A stretch of DNA of 21,887 bases from Syntrophaceae bacterium UBA5744 (GTDB taxonomy: Bacteria; Desulfobacterota; Syntrophia; Syntrophales; UBA2192): the NCBI GenBank assembly GCA_002419215.1, contig DIFQ01000110.1, positions 1-21,887 of the forward strand, given 5' to 3'. A program made the position numbers and the translations under genes. The first letter of the stretch is position 1. The number at the start of each line of letters is the position of its first letter. The notes under the pieces were generated by a model. That model had not been told where the DNA came from and ran no database searches. It saw only the letters and a program-made list of their open reading frames with translations. This document shows, piece after piece, positions 1-8,506 of the stretch.

Positions 1-837
1 GCGGGCCTCATCCCGGGCCGTCTTGCGCTTGCCCTGGGGCCGGGCGGGTTCCTCGTGGCCCTCGCGGGGTGGCTCGACGATCACGGGCACCTGCCGGTCC
101 GGCTGAGGCTGGCGGTCCAGTTCCTTGCAGCGGCCCTTGCCGTGGCGGCTCTAAACGGGTTTGAATCCCTGTTCACAGGGTGGTATAACATACCCCTCGG
201 GTTCGTGGGATCGATCCTGGCCTCCGTCGGCATTGTCTGGATGCTCAACCTCTACAACTTCATGGACGGCATCGACGGCATCGCCGGCCTGGAGGCCGTT
301 ACGACGGCCGTCTTTGCCGGGCTGATTTTGGCCTGGAACGGCGCCCCGGGGCTTGCCCTGCTCTGTGCCGTTCTCGCGTCGGCAACGGCCGGTTTTTTGA
401 TCTGGAACTGGCCGCCGGCAAAGATCTTCATGGGCGACGTGGGCAGCGGGTTTCTGGGCTACGTCTTTGCCGTCATGGCTCTTCATTCCGAGAAAGCACA
501 GGCCATGCCCCTGCTTGCCTGGATCCTGCTGCTGGGCGTTTTCGTCCTGGACACGACGGTGACGCTCTTCCTCCGGATCCGCAGGGGGGAGACGATCTGG
601 CAGGCCCACCGGAGCCACTACTTCCAGCGGGCCGTCCAGGCCGGATGTTCCCACAAGTCCGTCACCCTGTGGACGGGGTTTCTCAACGTCCTGCTGGGCG
701 CCCTGGCGGTTGCGGCCGTTGCCTGCCCGGGGCTCCTGCTTCCCGCCGTCGGGGCAGGGATCATGCTCCTCGCGGCCGCGGGCCTGCAGGTCGTGAGGAT
801 GGAGCAAAAGAGAACCGATGAAACACCTGCTGCGTAA
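1..837 (+). CDS. Polyprenyl-phosphate sugar-1-phosphate transferase (WecA/WbpL/MraY type), 5' end cut by window
   Basis: The frame is open from base 1, so the N-terminus lies outside the window; 278 residues are visible. The family moves a sugar-1-phosphate from a UDP-sugar to undecaprenyl phosphate at the inner membrane and so starts O-antigen or capsule synthesis. Visible family signatures are the acidic pair in GWLDD (residues 23-27 of the fragment), NFMDGIDG (86-93), FMGDVGSG (143-150) and the basic loop AHRSHYFQR (202-210). These alternate with several hydrophobic membrane segments. The final 20 bases overlap the next gene, which implies translational coupling. The HRSH loop and the genes downstream favour an O-antigen initiator over the peptidoglycan enzyme MraY. 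The sugar transferred cannot be read from the sequence. Confidence 0.88.
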   Translation, partial: AGLIPGRLALALGPGGFLVALAGWLDDHGHLPVRLRLAVQFLAAALAVAALNGFESLFTGWYNIPLGFVGSILASVGIVWMLNLYNFMDGIDGIAGLEAVTTAVFAGLILAWNGAPGLALLCAVLASATAGFLIWNWPPAKIFMGDVGSGFLGYVFAVMALHSEKAQAMPLLAWILLLGVFVLDTTVTLFLRIRRGETIWQAHRSHYFQRAVQAGCSHKSVTLWTGFLNVLLGALAVAAVACPGLLLPAVGAGIMLLAAAGLQVVRMEQKRTDETPAA

Positions 838-2689
838 CAGGAATTTCTGGACCATCATCGGCATCGACATCGCCCTGGTCTGCGCATCCTACGGGCTCGC
901 CTGCCTCATCCGCTTCGAGGGCGACATCCCGCCGGAGCAGATGGCGCTGCTCGCGCAGACGCTGCCCTGGATCGTGCCCTTGAAAATCGCGCTCTTCTGG
1001 TGGGTCGGTCTCTACCGGGGCATGTGGCGCTACACGAGCATCGCCGATCTCATCAACATCATCAAGGCGGCCGTGATCGCCGCAGGTGCCATTTCGCTCA
1101 TTCTTCTGCTCGTCCGCTACTTCGAGGGGTTCTCGAGGAGCGTCCTCATCCTGGATGCCCTGCTCACCGTGATGCTGGTCGGCGGGATCCGGCTGCTCAT
1201 CCGGGTCTACATCCAGCGGACCATCCCGGCGAGCTTCTTCAACCCCACCTTTTTCCCCTTCTTCAACCCGGACCGTGAAAAGCGGACGCGGCTGCTCATC
1301 GTGGGCGCAGGGGATGCCGCCGAGAAGATGCTCCGGGAAATCCTCGACAACCCCCGGGTCAAGTACCGCCCCGTGGGGTTCCTCGACGACGACCCCCGCA
1401 AACAGGGCCAGGCAATCCACGGCGTGCCCGTCCTGGGCGCCATCGACGACATCGGGGAGATGCCGATCCAGTTCGACGAGATCCTCATCGCCATCCCCTC
1501 GGCGCGGGGCGACGTGATGCGCCGGGTCGTCGAGCTCTGCGACCGGACGGGCAAGCGGTATCGCACCATTCCAAAGATCGGCGAGCTGATCGAAGGGCGC
1601 ATCTCCGCGAATGTCATCCGGGAGGTGAGGCTGGAGGACCTCGTGGGGCGGCAGGAAGTCCGGCTCGATCCGGAGAGTATCAGCCGCTTTCTCTGTGGGA
1701 AGCGCATCCTGGTCACGGGGGCGGGGGGCTCCATCGGCTCCGAGCTCGTCCGGCAGATCAGCCGTTTCCAGCCCCAGGTGGTGGGCCTGCTCGACTTCAG
1801 CGAGCTGAACCTGTTCGAGATCGAAATGGAGTTCCGGCACCGGCTCCGTGAACTGCCCACGGAGTGCTTCCTCACGGACATCCGGGATCGGGATGCCCTG
1901 CAGGGGGTCCTCGAGCGCTTCAGGCCCCACATCATCTTCCACGCCGCGGCCTACAAGCACGTCCCCATGCAGGAGAGCCACCCCCGGGAGGCGGTCCTGA
2001 ACAACGTCCTGGGGACGCGCAACCTCGTCGACCTGGCCCTGGAGACGGAGGTGGAGAGGTTTGTCCTCGTCTCGACGGACAAGGCCGTGCGGCCCACCAA
2101 CGTCATGGGCGCCACCAAACGTGTCGCGGAGCTTTTCGTCGAAAGCATGAACGGCAAGCAGGTGACGCGCTTTGTCGCCGTCCGTTTCGGCAACGTTTTC
2201 AGCAGCTCCGGTTCGGCCATTCCCATTTTCCAGGAGCAGATCGCCCGCGGGGGGCCCGTGACGGTGACCCACCCCGACGTGAGGCGCTACTTCATGAGCA
2301 TCCCCGAGGCGGCGCAGCTCATCCTCCAGGCCGGGGCCATGGGGAACGGCGGCGAGATTTTCATCCTCGACATGGGCGAGCCCATCCGGATCGTCGACAT
2401 GGCCCGGGATCTCATCCGGCTCCACGGCCTGGAGCCGGGAAAGGACATCGCCATCGAATTCACCGGCCTGCGCCCCGGGGAAAAGCTCCACGAGGAATTG
2501 ATCACCTCCGGCGAGGGCATCGTGTCCACGGACCACGCGAAGATCATGGTGCTGCGCGGGAAAACCCGCGATGCGGCGGCGCTGCTGGCGCAGATCGAAA
2601 CGCTCCTTGCCATTTCCCGAAAGGGAGACGGCGAGGCCATCCGGAAAAGGCTCCGGGACATCGTGCCCGAATACCAGCCACAGCCCTGA
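818..2689 (+). CDS. Membrane-bound nucleotide-sugar 4,6-dehydratase/epimerase (CapD/WbpM/PglF type)
   Basis: The 623-residue length is typical of the large WbpM/PglF class, which converts UDP-GlcNAc-type sugars to 4-keto-6-deoxy intermediates for surface glycans. Four hydrophobic segments lie within about residues 11-130. A first Rossmann-like domain opens with LLIVGAGDAAEK (159-170). The catalytic extended SDR domain starts at about 295 with ILVTGAGGSIGSEL (297-310), containing the GxxGxxG nucleotide-binding loop. STDKAV (419-424) is followed by NVMGATK (428-434), where Met430 and Lys434 fit the S-M-K arrangement that replaces the usual S-Y-K triad in this family. RFGNVFSSSGSAIP (456-469) and LRPGEKLHEE (551-560) are also family motifs. 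The start overlaps the upstream gene; GGAG at 801-804 lies rather far (13 bases) ahead of the ATG. No truncation is seen. Confidence 0.93.
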   Translation: MKHLLRNRNFWTIIGIDIALVCASYGLACLIRFEGDIPPEQMALLAQTLPWIVPLKIALFWWVGLYRGMWRYTSIADLINIIKAAVIAAGAISLILLLVRYFEGFSRSVLILDALLTVMLVGGIRLLIRVYIQRTIPASFFNPTFFPFFNPDREKRTRLLIVGAGDAAEKMLREILDNPRVKYRPVGFLDDDPRKQGQAIHGVPVLGAIDDIGEMPIQFDEILIAIPSARGDVMRRVVELCDRTGKRYRTIPKIGELIEGRISANVIREVRLEDLVGRQEVRLDPESISRFLCGKRILVTGAGGSIGSELVRQISRFQPQVVGLLDFSELNLFEIEMEFRHRLRELPTECFLTDIRDRDALQGVLERFRPHIIFHAAAYKHVPMQESHPREAVLNNVLGTRNLVDLALETEVERFVLVSTDKAVRPTNVMGATKRVAELFVESMNGKQVTRFVAVRFGNVFSSSGSAIPIFQEQIARGGPVTVTHPDVRRYFMSIPEAAQLILQAGAMGNGGEIFILDMGEPIRIVDMARDLIRLHGLEPGKDIAIEFTGLRPGEKLHEELITSGEGIVSTDHAKIMVLRGKTRDAAALLAQIETLLAISRKGDGEAIRKRLRDIVPEYQPQP

Positions 2690-2721
2690 GCGCCTGCTGA
2701 CTGACCGACGAAGGAGTCCTG

Positions 2722-3993
2722 TTGAACAAACCGACAACGCTTCTTCACGACGGATCCGATGGGTCCGGGCGACTGGAGCAGATCGTCACCGTGCTGGTCG
2801 GCGTGTTCGTCTTTCTCAATCCCTTTCCCCACACGACGGCGCTCAAGGAAGCGACATTCTACCTCCCCCTTGCGGGGATGCTCGTCCTTGTCTTCTCGAA
2901 GAAAAAAGACTTCTCCTGGACGACGCCCCTGGCGCTGCCCTTCGCGCTGCTGGCGGCGTGGGGCGCCGCCGGGCTTTTTTTCGCCCTCGACCGACCGAAC
3001 ACCATCCATGACCTCTTGAGCCACCTGCTGAAGTATTACGCCGTCTACTTCCTCGTGGTCCAGTTCTACCCGTCACAGAAGGGCTTCGACGCCCTGGCCC
3101 GGATCATCGTCGCCTCGACGGCGATATTCTCCGCCGGCGCCATCGTCTACTTCTACCCGGTCCTGGGCCACGCCTTCTCGGAGCGCCTGGGCCACAGCGA
3201 TCAGTACAGCTTCTTCGAGATGTCGGCCAACTACATGTGCTTCCCCACGGTGTTTGCCGCCATCCTGGCATACGCCCTGCTGCTCAAGGAGAAAAGGGCT
3301 CGTGCCCGGGCTTTTCTCGGGGCCGCCCTGGTTTCGGTCCTGGCCGCCACGCTGCTTACACAGACGAGGGGCGGCTTCATTGCACTCGCCGCGGGCCTGG
3401 TTGTCCTGTTCTTGAGCAACCGCCGGCGACTGGCGGCGGTATTGGCCGGTTTCGGTATATTCGTCATGGTCCTTTTTGCAAGCCCCGTATCGGGCGTCCG
3501 CTTCTCGCCGCAGGGAATCCTGGGCAACGAACGGATCTCCATGATCCACATGTACCTGGAGATGGCACAGGAGAGGCCCATTGCAGGAATCGGCTTCGGC
3601 ATGGAGATCCTCCAGAAACAGGATTACATGAAGCAATACTACGACCGGGTCCCGGAGAGCTACCGGGACTCCGGTTTTCACGTGTCGCCTCACAACCTCT
3701 ACCTCGACGTGCTGGTGCGGCTGGGGGTCGTGGGGCTCTTGCTGTACCTGGCAATCGCCGTCATCGCCTTTGCCATGGCCCTGAGGGTGATGCGAAGCAA
3801 CCGGGATGACGGTCTGTGCATGCTCGCGGCGTGGACGGCCCTGCTGCTCCAGGCCGTTGTTGCCGACGCATCCTTCGGGGCGCCTGCCATCGTGTTCTAC
3901 CTGAACCTGGCCTTGATCACGATTCTGTGGAAAGAGTCCTGCGAAAGCCCGGCGGCAGACGGCAGGCTTGACGCGGCCAGACCGCACGAATAG
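2722..3993 (+). CDS. O-antigen ligase / polymerase family membrane protein (Wzy_C domain)
   Basis: The 423-residue protein is strongly hydrophobic, with roughly ten or more membrane segments. WaaL-type ligases transfer lipid-linked glycan to lipid A core or another acceptor at the periplasmic face; Wzy polymerases share the fold. The Wzy_C region runs over about residues 195-350. It includes TLLTQTRGGFIAL (210-222; Arg216) and a large periplasmic loop with the conserved histidine in HVSPHNLYLD (320-329; His324). The start is TTG at 2722, chosen because AAGGAG (2711-2716) sits 5 bases upstream and the reading begins cleanly after the preceding gene (32-base gap). Ligase and polymerase cannot be told apart from sequence alone, and no other candidate for either role is in the window. 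Confidence 0.82.
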   Translation: MNKPTTLLHDGSDGSGRLEQIVTVLVGVFVFLNPFPHTTALKEATFYLPLAGMLVLVFSKKKDFSWTTPLALPFALLAAWGAAGLFFALDRPNTIHDLLSHLLKYYAVYFLVVQFYPSQKGFDALARIIVASTAIFSAGAIVYFYPVLGHAFSERLGHSDQYSFFEMSANYMCFPTVFAAILAYALLLKEKRARARAFLGAALVSVLAATLLTQTRGGFIALAAGLVVLFLSNRRRLAAVLAGFGIFVMVLFASPVSGVRFSPQGILGNERISMIHMYLEMAQERPIAGIGFGMEILQKQDYMKQYYDRVPESYRDSGFHVSPHNLYLDVLVRLGVVGLLLYLAIAVIAFAMALRVMRSNRDDGLCMLAAWTALLLQAVVADASFGAPAIVFYLNLALITILWKESCESPAADGRLDAARPHE

Positions 3994-4026
3994 AATGCAT
4001 CGAAATTTAATCGGAATGTCACGCGC

Positions 4027-5757
4027 ATGAAGCATTTCCTGCTGAGACGGCTGCCCTACAACGGCCACCTTTACAATTTCTGCAAGAGCTACGTCGAAAA
4101 GCACGACGGGGATTGCAACGGTGATATTGCGACCAACGGCGAGTTCCGCGTCATGCGGCAATTCCTGCCGGGCTGTTCCGTCGTCTTCGACGTGGGCGCG
4201 CACACCGGGGAGTGGGCCCGGCTCGCCCTGTCGGTCAATCCAGGTCTGAACATCCACTGCTTCGAGCCGTCACGGGATAATTTCGCCAATCTCACCCGGA
4301 ATGTTTCCTCGCCGAACGTGACGTGCAATCCCTGCGGTCTCAGCTCGGAAAATGCCGAAAGGCCTCTCTTTATATATCGTTCCGCTCCGGGCCTGCATTC
4401 GCTCTACCAGCGTCGCGGCCTCGAAGGCGGCTGGGGGTTGAAAACGCCGGCGGAAACGGAGATGGTGAAACTGGATACCCTCGAGAATTACTGCGCGGAG
4501 CGGCGGATCGAGAAAATCGACTTTCTGAAGGTTGACGTCGAAGGGCACGAACTGGAAGTTTTCAAGGGCGGCCGATCGCTCTTTGCAGAAGACCGGGTCG
4601 GAATGGTCCAGTTCGAATACGGGGGATGCAACATCGATTCGAAAGTCTTTTTGAAGGATATTTTCGAGTATTTCGCTGGGATGAATTACCGCTTCTACAA
4701 GATTTTGCCGGACAAGTTGAAGTTCTTTCAACGATACGACCAGCGTCTCGATAACTTCAAATATCAAAACTGGCTTATGATCAACGAGAAGTTCGGATCC
4801 TTGCCCAGAGACAGGGGTACGAAAGTCATCGCTCCGGAGAAGAGCGTGATGGAGAGAAGTCGCCTTTCGGCCCGGGAAGCGGCACTCGTCAACGATCTCC
4901 GGCGTGAAATCCTCATCATGCCGGAACCGAAGGCGGTGACGGATTCTGCCGCGGAATTGGCATGGCTGGCCAACCGGGGCAAGCTGAGGAAATGCATTCT
5001 CGAGAGGGATCCCCGGGAATTTCTGACCTGGGACGTCGTGACCGGCAGCATGTTCGTCGGCAACCGGCCTTTCATCGACAACGAACTCGGGTACCTGATG
5101 AGCCGGCCGGACTGGAAACAGGTCTGGCAAGACATCCTCGAGGAAGACTTCGCCGGGGATCCGAAACCCTGCAAAGGGTACAGGCAAAGCTCCGGAAACC
5201 GCATCCATCAGTCCTATCACCTTGCCCGTTTCGAGCAGGAGACAGGGCTGTCGATCAACCGTTTTCCGTTGATCGTGGAGCTCGGCGGCGGTTACGGCAG
5301 CCTTTGCCGTCTTATCCACAAACTCGGGTTCAAGGGGCAATACATCATCTTCGACCTGCCCGAATTTGTCGCCTTACAGAAGTTCTACCTCGGCTCGCTC
5401 GCCATGCCTCTGATCGAGGCGAGGGATGTTGTCTCCGGGAGGCGGGGCATCCTCTGCACATCCGATCTCTCCGTGCTCGGTTCCGTGACGCCGCAGGAAG
5501 CACAAGCAGGCCTCTTCATCGCCACGTGGTCTCTCAGCGAGACGGACCCGGCCTTCCGGGATCAGATCACCACGCTGCCCGCCGTCGACTCTGCCAGCGC
5601 CTATCTCATCGCCTACCAAAGCAATTTCGAGGGCGTCGACAACGGCCGTTTTTTCGATGCGTGGCGGGCAAAGAAACCGGGCATCTGCTGGGTGCATAGC
5701 GAGATTTCGCACATGCCCGGCAATTTCTATCTCTTCGGCCGGAAAGACGCGTCCTGA
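4027..5757 (+). CDS. Two-domain methyltransferase: FkbM-family domain fused to putative sugar O-methyltransferase
   Basis: The N-terminal half (about residues 35-255) is an FkbM-type SAM-dependent O-methyltransferase. Its SAM loop is VVFDVGAHTGEWARLAL (52-68), the acidic ribose contact lies in HCFEPS (77-82), and the characteristic IDFLKVDVEGHELEVFKGG occupies 164-182. The C-terminal half (about 325-573) carries a second Rossmann motif, PLIVELGGGYGSLCRLIH (414-431), then YIIFDLPEFVALQ (439-451). It resembles putative sugar O-methyltransferases found in polysaccharide clusters. At 576 residues it is about twice a single-domain enzyme. The linker at about 255-325 is unassigned. ATG 4027 is the first usable start, since nearby upstream ATGs hit stops; no strong ribosome binding site is seen. 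Base composition drops sharply in the middle (75 G+C in 180 bases over 4621-4800), unlike its neighbours. Target sugars are unknown. Confidence 0.82.
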   Translation: MKHFLLRRLPYNGHLYNFCKSYVEKHDGDCNGDIATNGEFRVMRQFLPGCSVVFDVGAHTGEWARLALSVNPGLNIHCFEPSRDNFANLTRNVSSPNVTCNPCGLSSENAERPLFIYRSAPGLHSLYQRRGLEGGWGLKTPAETEMVKLDTLENYCAERRIEKIDFLKVDVEGHELEVFKGGRSLFAEDRVGMVQFEYGGCNIDSKVFLKDIFEYFAGMNYRFYKILPDKLKFFQRYDQRLDNFKYQNWLMINEKFGSLPRDRGTKVIAPEKSVMERSRLSAREAALVNDLRREILIMPEPKAVTDSAAELAWLANRGKLRKCILERDPREFLTWDVVTGSMFVGNRPFIDNELGYLMSRPDWKQVWQDILEEDFAGDPKPCKGYRQSSGNRIHQSYHLARFEQETGLSINRFPLIVELGGGYGSLCRLIHKLGFKGQYIIFDLPEFVALQKFYLGSLAMPLIEARDVVSGRRGILCTSDLSVLGSVTPQEAQAGLFIATWSLSETDPAFRDQITTLPAVDSASAYLIAYQSNFEGVDNGRFFDAWRAKKPGICWVHSEISHMPGNFYLFGRKDAS

Positions 5758-5791
5758 ACCCGCCCTGCACGACAAATCCTTCGGGAAAACC

Positions 5792-6727
5792 ATGAATCCT
5801 GATCCGAGCAGAAGGAATACACCTTCCGGGGAGCTCCCCCCGGTGGTTTCCATCGTCATCGTCACGTACCACTCGGCCGACGTGATCGGCTCCTGCCTCG
5901 ATTCCATCGAATCGGCAGGCAGCGCAAGCCGGGAGGTCTTTCTCGTCGACAACGCCTCGACGGACGGGACGGCCGAGGTGGTGAGAACCCGATACCCTTC
6001 GGTGCATCTAATCGCGAACAGCGACAACCGGGGGTTTTCCGCGGCCAACAACCAGGCCATCCCCCTGTGCCGGGGCCGCTATCTGTTCTTCCTCAACCCC
6101 GACGCGGAGCTCACCGGGGGATGCCTCGAAACGGCCGTCCGGTACATGGACGAAAACCCGGCTGTCGGCCTTGCAGGAACGAAGGTCGTCTACCCCGACG
6201 GGGTGCTGCAGGAGACGATCTCCCTGCGCTACCCGGGCCAGAAGCATGCCGCCAATGAACTGAAGGGGCTCAAGGGCTCTATTGCCTGCGTGCTCGGCGC
6301 CAGCATGATCGCGCGGGCGGATCTGATCCGCGCAATCGGCGGATTCGACGAGGACTACTTCCTCTACGGGGAGGACCAGGAGCTGTGCCTGCGGATCCGG
6401 CAGCAGGGCTTCGAAATCGGCTACGTCGATGAGGCGGTGGTGCGGCACATCGGGGGACACAGCGAGAGGGCTTCGGCATCGGCTGACCGGTGGAGGCGCA
6501 AGACGCTTGCCGAGTATCTATTCTACCGCAAGCACTACGCCCGGGAGACGATCAGGCGGATCAGCCGGGAAGACCGGTTCAAGGCCCGGTGGCGAACGCT
6601 GACGATCCCCCTCACCCTCCCGTTTCTGCGTGACGGCGACGCGGCGCGGGAAAAGCTTGTGAAGTACCGGACGATCCTCGCGACCCTCGACGAGATCGAG
6701 CGCCCGGGACGGCAGGGAGACGACTGA
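5792..6727 (+). CDS. Family 2 glycosyltransferase (rhamnosyltransferase-like)
   Basis: The 311-residue protein has a GT-A fold of family GT2. It shows VVSIVIVTYHS (18-28), the nucleotide-binding LVDNASTDGT (51-60), DNRGFSAANNQAI (78-90), and LFFLNPDAEL (98-107) in place of a plain DxD. GASMIARADLIRAIGGFDED (169-188) and LYGEDQELCLRIRQQG (191-206) complete the family pattern; ED at 194-195 is in the usual place for the catalytic acidic pair. No membrane anchor is evident, so it probably works on the cytoplasmic face, adding a sugar to the growing lipid-linked chain. The frame stays open upstream to about 5657, but ATG 5792 is preferred because the GT2 domain begins right after it and the upstream part overlaps the previous gene. 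Donor and linkage are not predictable; the WbbL-type resemblance is an impression. Confidence 0.88.
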   Translation: MNPDPSRRNTPSGELPPVVSIVIVTYHSADVIGSCLDSIESAGSASREVFLVDNASTDGTAEVVRTRYPSVHLIANSDNRGFSAANNQAIPLCRGRYLFFLNPDAELTGGCLETAVRYMDENPAVGLAGTKVVYPDGVLQETISLRYPGQKHAANELKGLKGSIACVLGASMIARADLIRAIGGFDEDYFLYGEDQELCLRIRQQGFEIGYVDEAVVRHIGGHSERASASADRWRRKTLAEYLFYRKHYARETIRRISREDRFKARWRTLTIPLTLPFLRDGDAAREKLVKYRTILATLDEIERPGRQGDD

Positions 6728-7558
6728 GTGGAGCGGGCACCCGTTGCGTGCATCCTCTGCGGCAGCCCCGCCCGGTCGGCCATGGTCGAACGGGACGGAT
6801 GGACCGTGTACCGGTGCGCCGGCTGCGGCCTCGGTGTCCTGGACCCGCGGCCCGACCGCGAGGAGCTGGGCCGGCTCTACGAAAAGGAATACTTCGACAG
6901 CCAGTACCGCGAGGGACTGCGGCCCGGCTCCCCGGAGATGCGGCGGCGCATCTCCCAGGAGGACCATCGGATCCGGTTCTTCCGGCGTTTCAGGAAGCGG
7001 GGGCTGGTCGTCGACATCGGATGCGGCATGGGGTACTTTCTCCATGCCGCCCGGCAGGCGGGCTACGACGTCACCGGGGTCGACATCTCCGATCACGCCG
7101 CCTCCTACGTGAGGGACGAGCTGGGAATCCCGATGCGGATCGGCCACATCGACGCCGTCGAGGTGCCCGAGCGCACCGTGGATGTGGCCACCATGTGGCA
7201 CTTCCTCGAGCACACGGACGACCCGCGGCGTTATATCGAGAAAGTCGCCCGCTGGCTCAAGCCCGACGGCCTGCTGGTCATCGACGTGCCGAACTACGAG
7301 GGCACGGACGCGCAGAAAACCTGGCGCGACTGGGTGGGGTGGCAGCTCCCCTATCACTTCTACCATTTCACACCGGCAACGCTCGCCCTTCTGCTTTCGC
7401 AGCACGGCTTCGAGGTCATCCACAGCAAGGACTACCACTCGGAGATTATCAAGGAGAGGCTCCGGAAGATCCCCGTAGTCGGCCTGTTTGCGCGGCTTGT
7501 CGCGAAGGCCTTCTCGGGGACCAGCTACGCCGTGGTGGCCCGGAAAAAAACCGCATGA
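6728..7558 (+). CDS. Class I SAM-dependent methyltransferase with N-terminal zinc-ribbon-like motif
   Basis: A GTG start directly abuts the preceding TGA; GGGAG at 6715-6719 supplies the ribosome binding site. The 276 residues begin with two cysteine pairs, C8-x2-C11 and C30-x2-C33, spaced like a zinc ribbon. The SAM-binding core follows: LVVDIGCGMGYFLHAAR (93-109), acidic D119 in VTGVDIS, and TMWHFLEH (155-162) at the usual post-motif position. YHFYHFTPATLALLLSQHGF (209-228) is typical of methyltransferases in surface-polysaccharide clusters. The zinc-ribbon plus methyltransferase layout recalls sugar C-methyltransferases, but it also occurs in small-molecule and glycan O-methyltransferases, so the target is open. 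It is the third methyltransferase domain in this cluster, which suggests a heavily methylated glycan. Confidence 0.85.
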   Translation: MERAPVACILCGSPARSAMVERDGWTVYRCAGCGLGVLDPRPDREELGRLYEKEYFDSQYREGLRPGSPEMRRRISQEDHRIRFFRRFRKRGLVVDIGCGMGYFLHAARQAGYDVTGVDISDHAASYVRDELGIPMRIGHIDAVEVPERTVDVATMWHFLEHTDDPRRYIEKVARWLKPDGLLVIDVPNYEGTDAQKTWRDWVGWQLPYHFYHFTPATLALLLSQHGFEVIHSKDYHSEIIKERLRKIPVVGLFARLVAKAFSGTSYAVVARKKTA

Positions 7559-7573
7559 GGTTTGGTGAGACCC

Positions 7574-8506
7574 GTGAAACATGAATCCTATCTCGATCGG
7601 CTGATTGCCGGCGGGGCGTTTCGCTTCGACCGGCTGCGCATCGACGGCATCGACAACGAGCCCGTCTTCGAGCTCAATGTGCCCGAGATGGTGGAGCAGG
7701 AGACCTGCCTGTTCCACCGGGACATCACCTCGGGCAATCAGTACCTGGAGCTCCTGCACGCCACGGTGCAGGAGGCAATCGCCCGGAAGGCCGCCATGCC
7801 CATCGTGCGGTTTGCCGACGGCGAATACGCCTTCTACCGCCACTCCCTGGATTGCAACGGCCTGTACCGGCAGGCCGAGAACACGGCGGCGATCCGGCGG
7901 GCCATGCCCTCGCACATCGAGGCCATGCAAACGCTTGTACGCCGCGGCAGGATCGCCCCCCTCGTCTTCCCGGGCAACACGCGGGAAAAAGAGCGGGGCT
8001 TCTTTTCCTTCCTGCGCAAATCGAAAAACGACGACTCGGCGATCGGGTTTCTGGATTTTCTCGCCACAGGCGGCATCGAGCTCACAGGCGGCAACTACAT
8101 CCCCTTCTACGCCGTCTACGCCTACCTGGTGACCGGCCGTTTCGCAAAGCTCCTCGATGGGAAATCGGTCTGCATCGTCAACTCGGACTTTGATGAAAAA
8201 GCCTGCGAGGCCTGGTTCCGACAGTTCTCGAGCGCCCCCCGGATCTCGCACGCGCCGATTGCGGCCGAGTATGTGGCCACCCGGTGGGATTCGATGCGGG
8301 AAGGCGTTTTGTCGAACATCCCGCCCGACGCCGATTTCTGCATCGTCGGGGCGGGCGTCGGGGCCCTGCAGGTCTGCGTCGATGCGGCCGAGCGCTTTTC
8401 GATCCCCGCAATCGACGCCGGGCACGTCATGAACATGATGAACAACCGCGTGGACAAATCCGGCGGGCCCCGGCTCTACACCCTGTGGAAGGAAGGCGGG
8501 GCATGA
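7574..8506 (+). CDS. GT-D-fold-like putative glycosyltransferase
   Basis: The 310-residue soluble protein has the pattern I associate with the GT-D (former DUF1792) fold. IVRFADGEYAFY (77-88) matches the RF-x-DGE signature near the N-terminal side of that domain. A Rossmann-like strand and turn, FCIVGAGVGALQV (255-267), is followed by IPAIDAGHVMNMM (277-289), resembling the D-x-GH segment late in the domain. About 60 residues before the signature are unassigned. GTG 7574 is preferred with GGTGAG (7564-7569) 4 bases upstream; TTG 7562 and GTG 7565 are in-frame alternatives. The stop overlaps the next start as ATGA, so the two proteins are probably made together. The family assignment is from motif memory, and catalytic activity is inferred from context. 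Confidence 0.6.
   Translation: MKHESYLDRLIAGGAFRFDRLRIDGIDNEPVFELNVPEMVEQETCLFHRDITSGNQYLELLHATVQEAIARKAAMPIVRFADGEYAFYRHSLDCNGLYRQAENTAAIRRAMPSHIEAMQTLVRRGRIAPLVFPGNTREKERGFFSFLRKSKNDDSAIGFLDFLATGGIELTGGNYIPFYAVYAYLVTGRFAKLLDGKSVCIVNSDFDEKACEAWFRQFSSAPRISHAPIAAEYVATRWDSMREGVLSNIPPDADFCIVGAGVGALQVCVDAAERFSIPAIDAGHVMNMMNNRVDKSGGPRLYTLWKEGGA

Noticed and set aside
761..2737. 658-codon open frame on the minus strand
   Set aside because: It lies fully opposite the well-supported dehydratase gene; the translation is Asp/Glu/His/Pro-rich, as expected for the antisense of GC-rich coding DNA, and shows no domain.
6518..8425. 635-codon minus-strand open frame
   Set aside because: It is antisense to three recognised genes, has no motif, and shows the same composition artefact.
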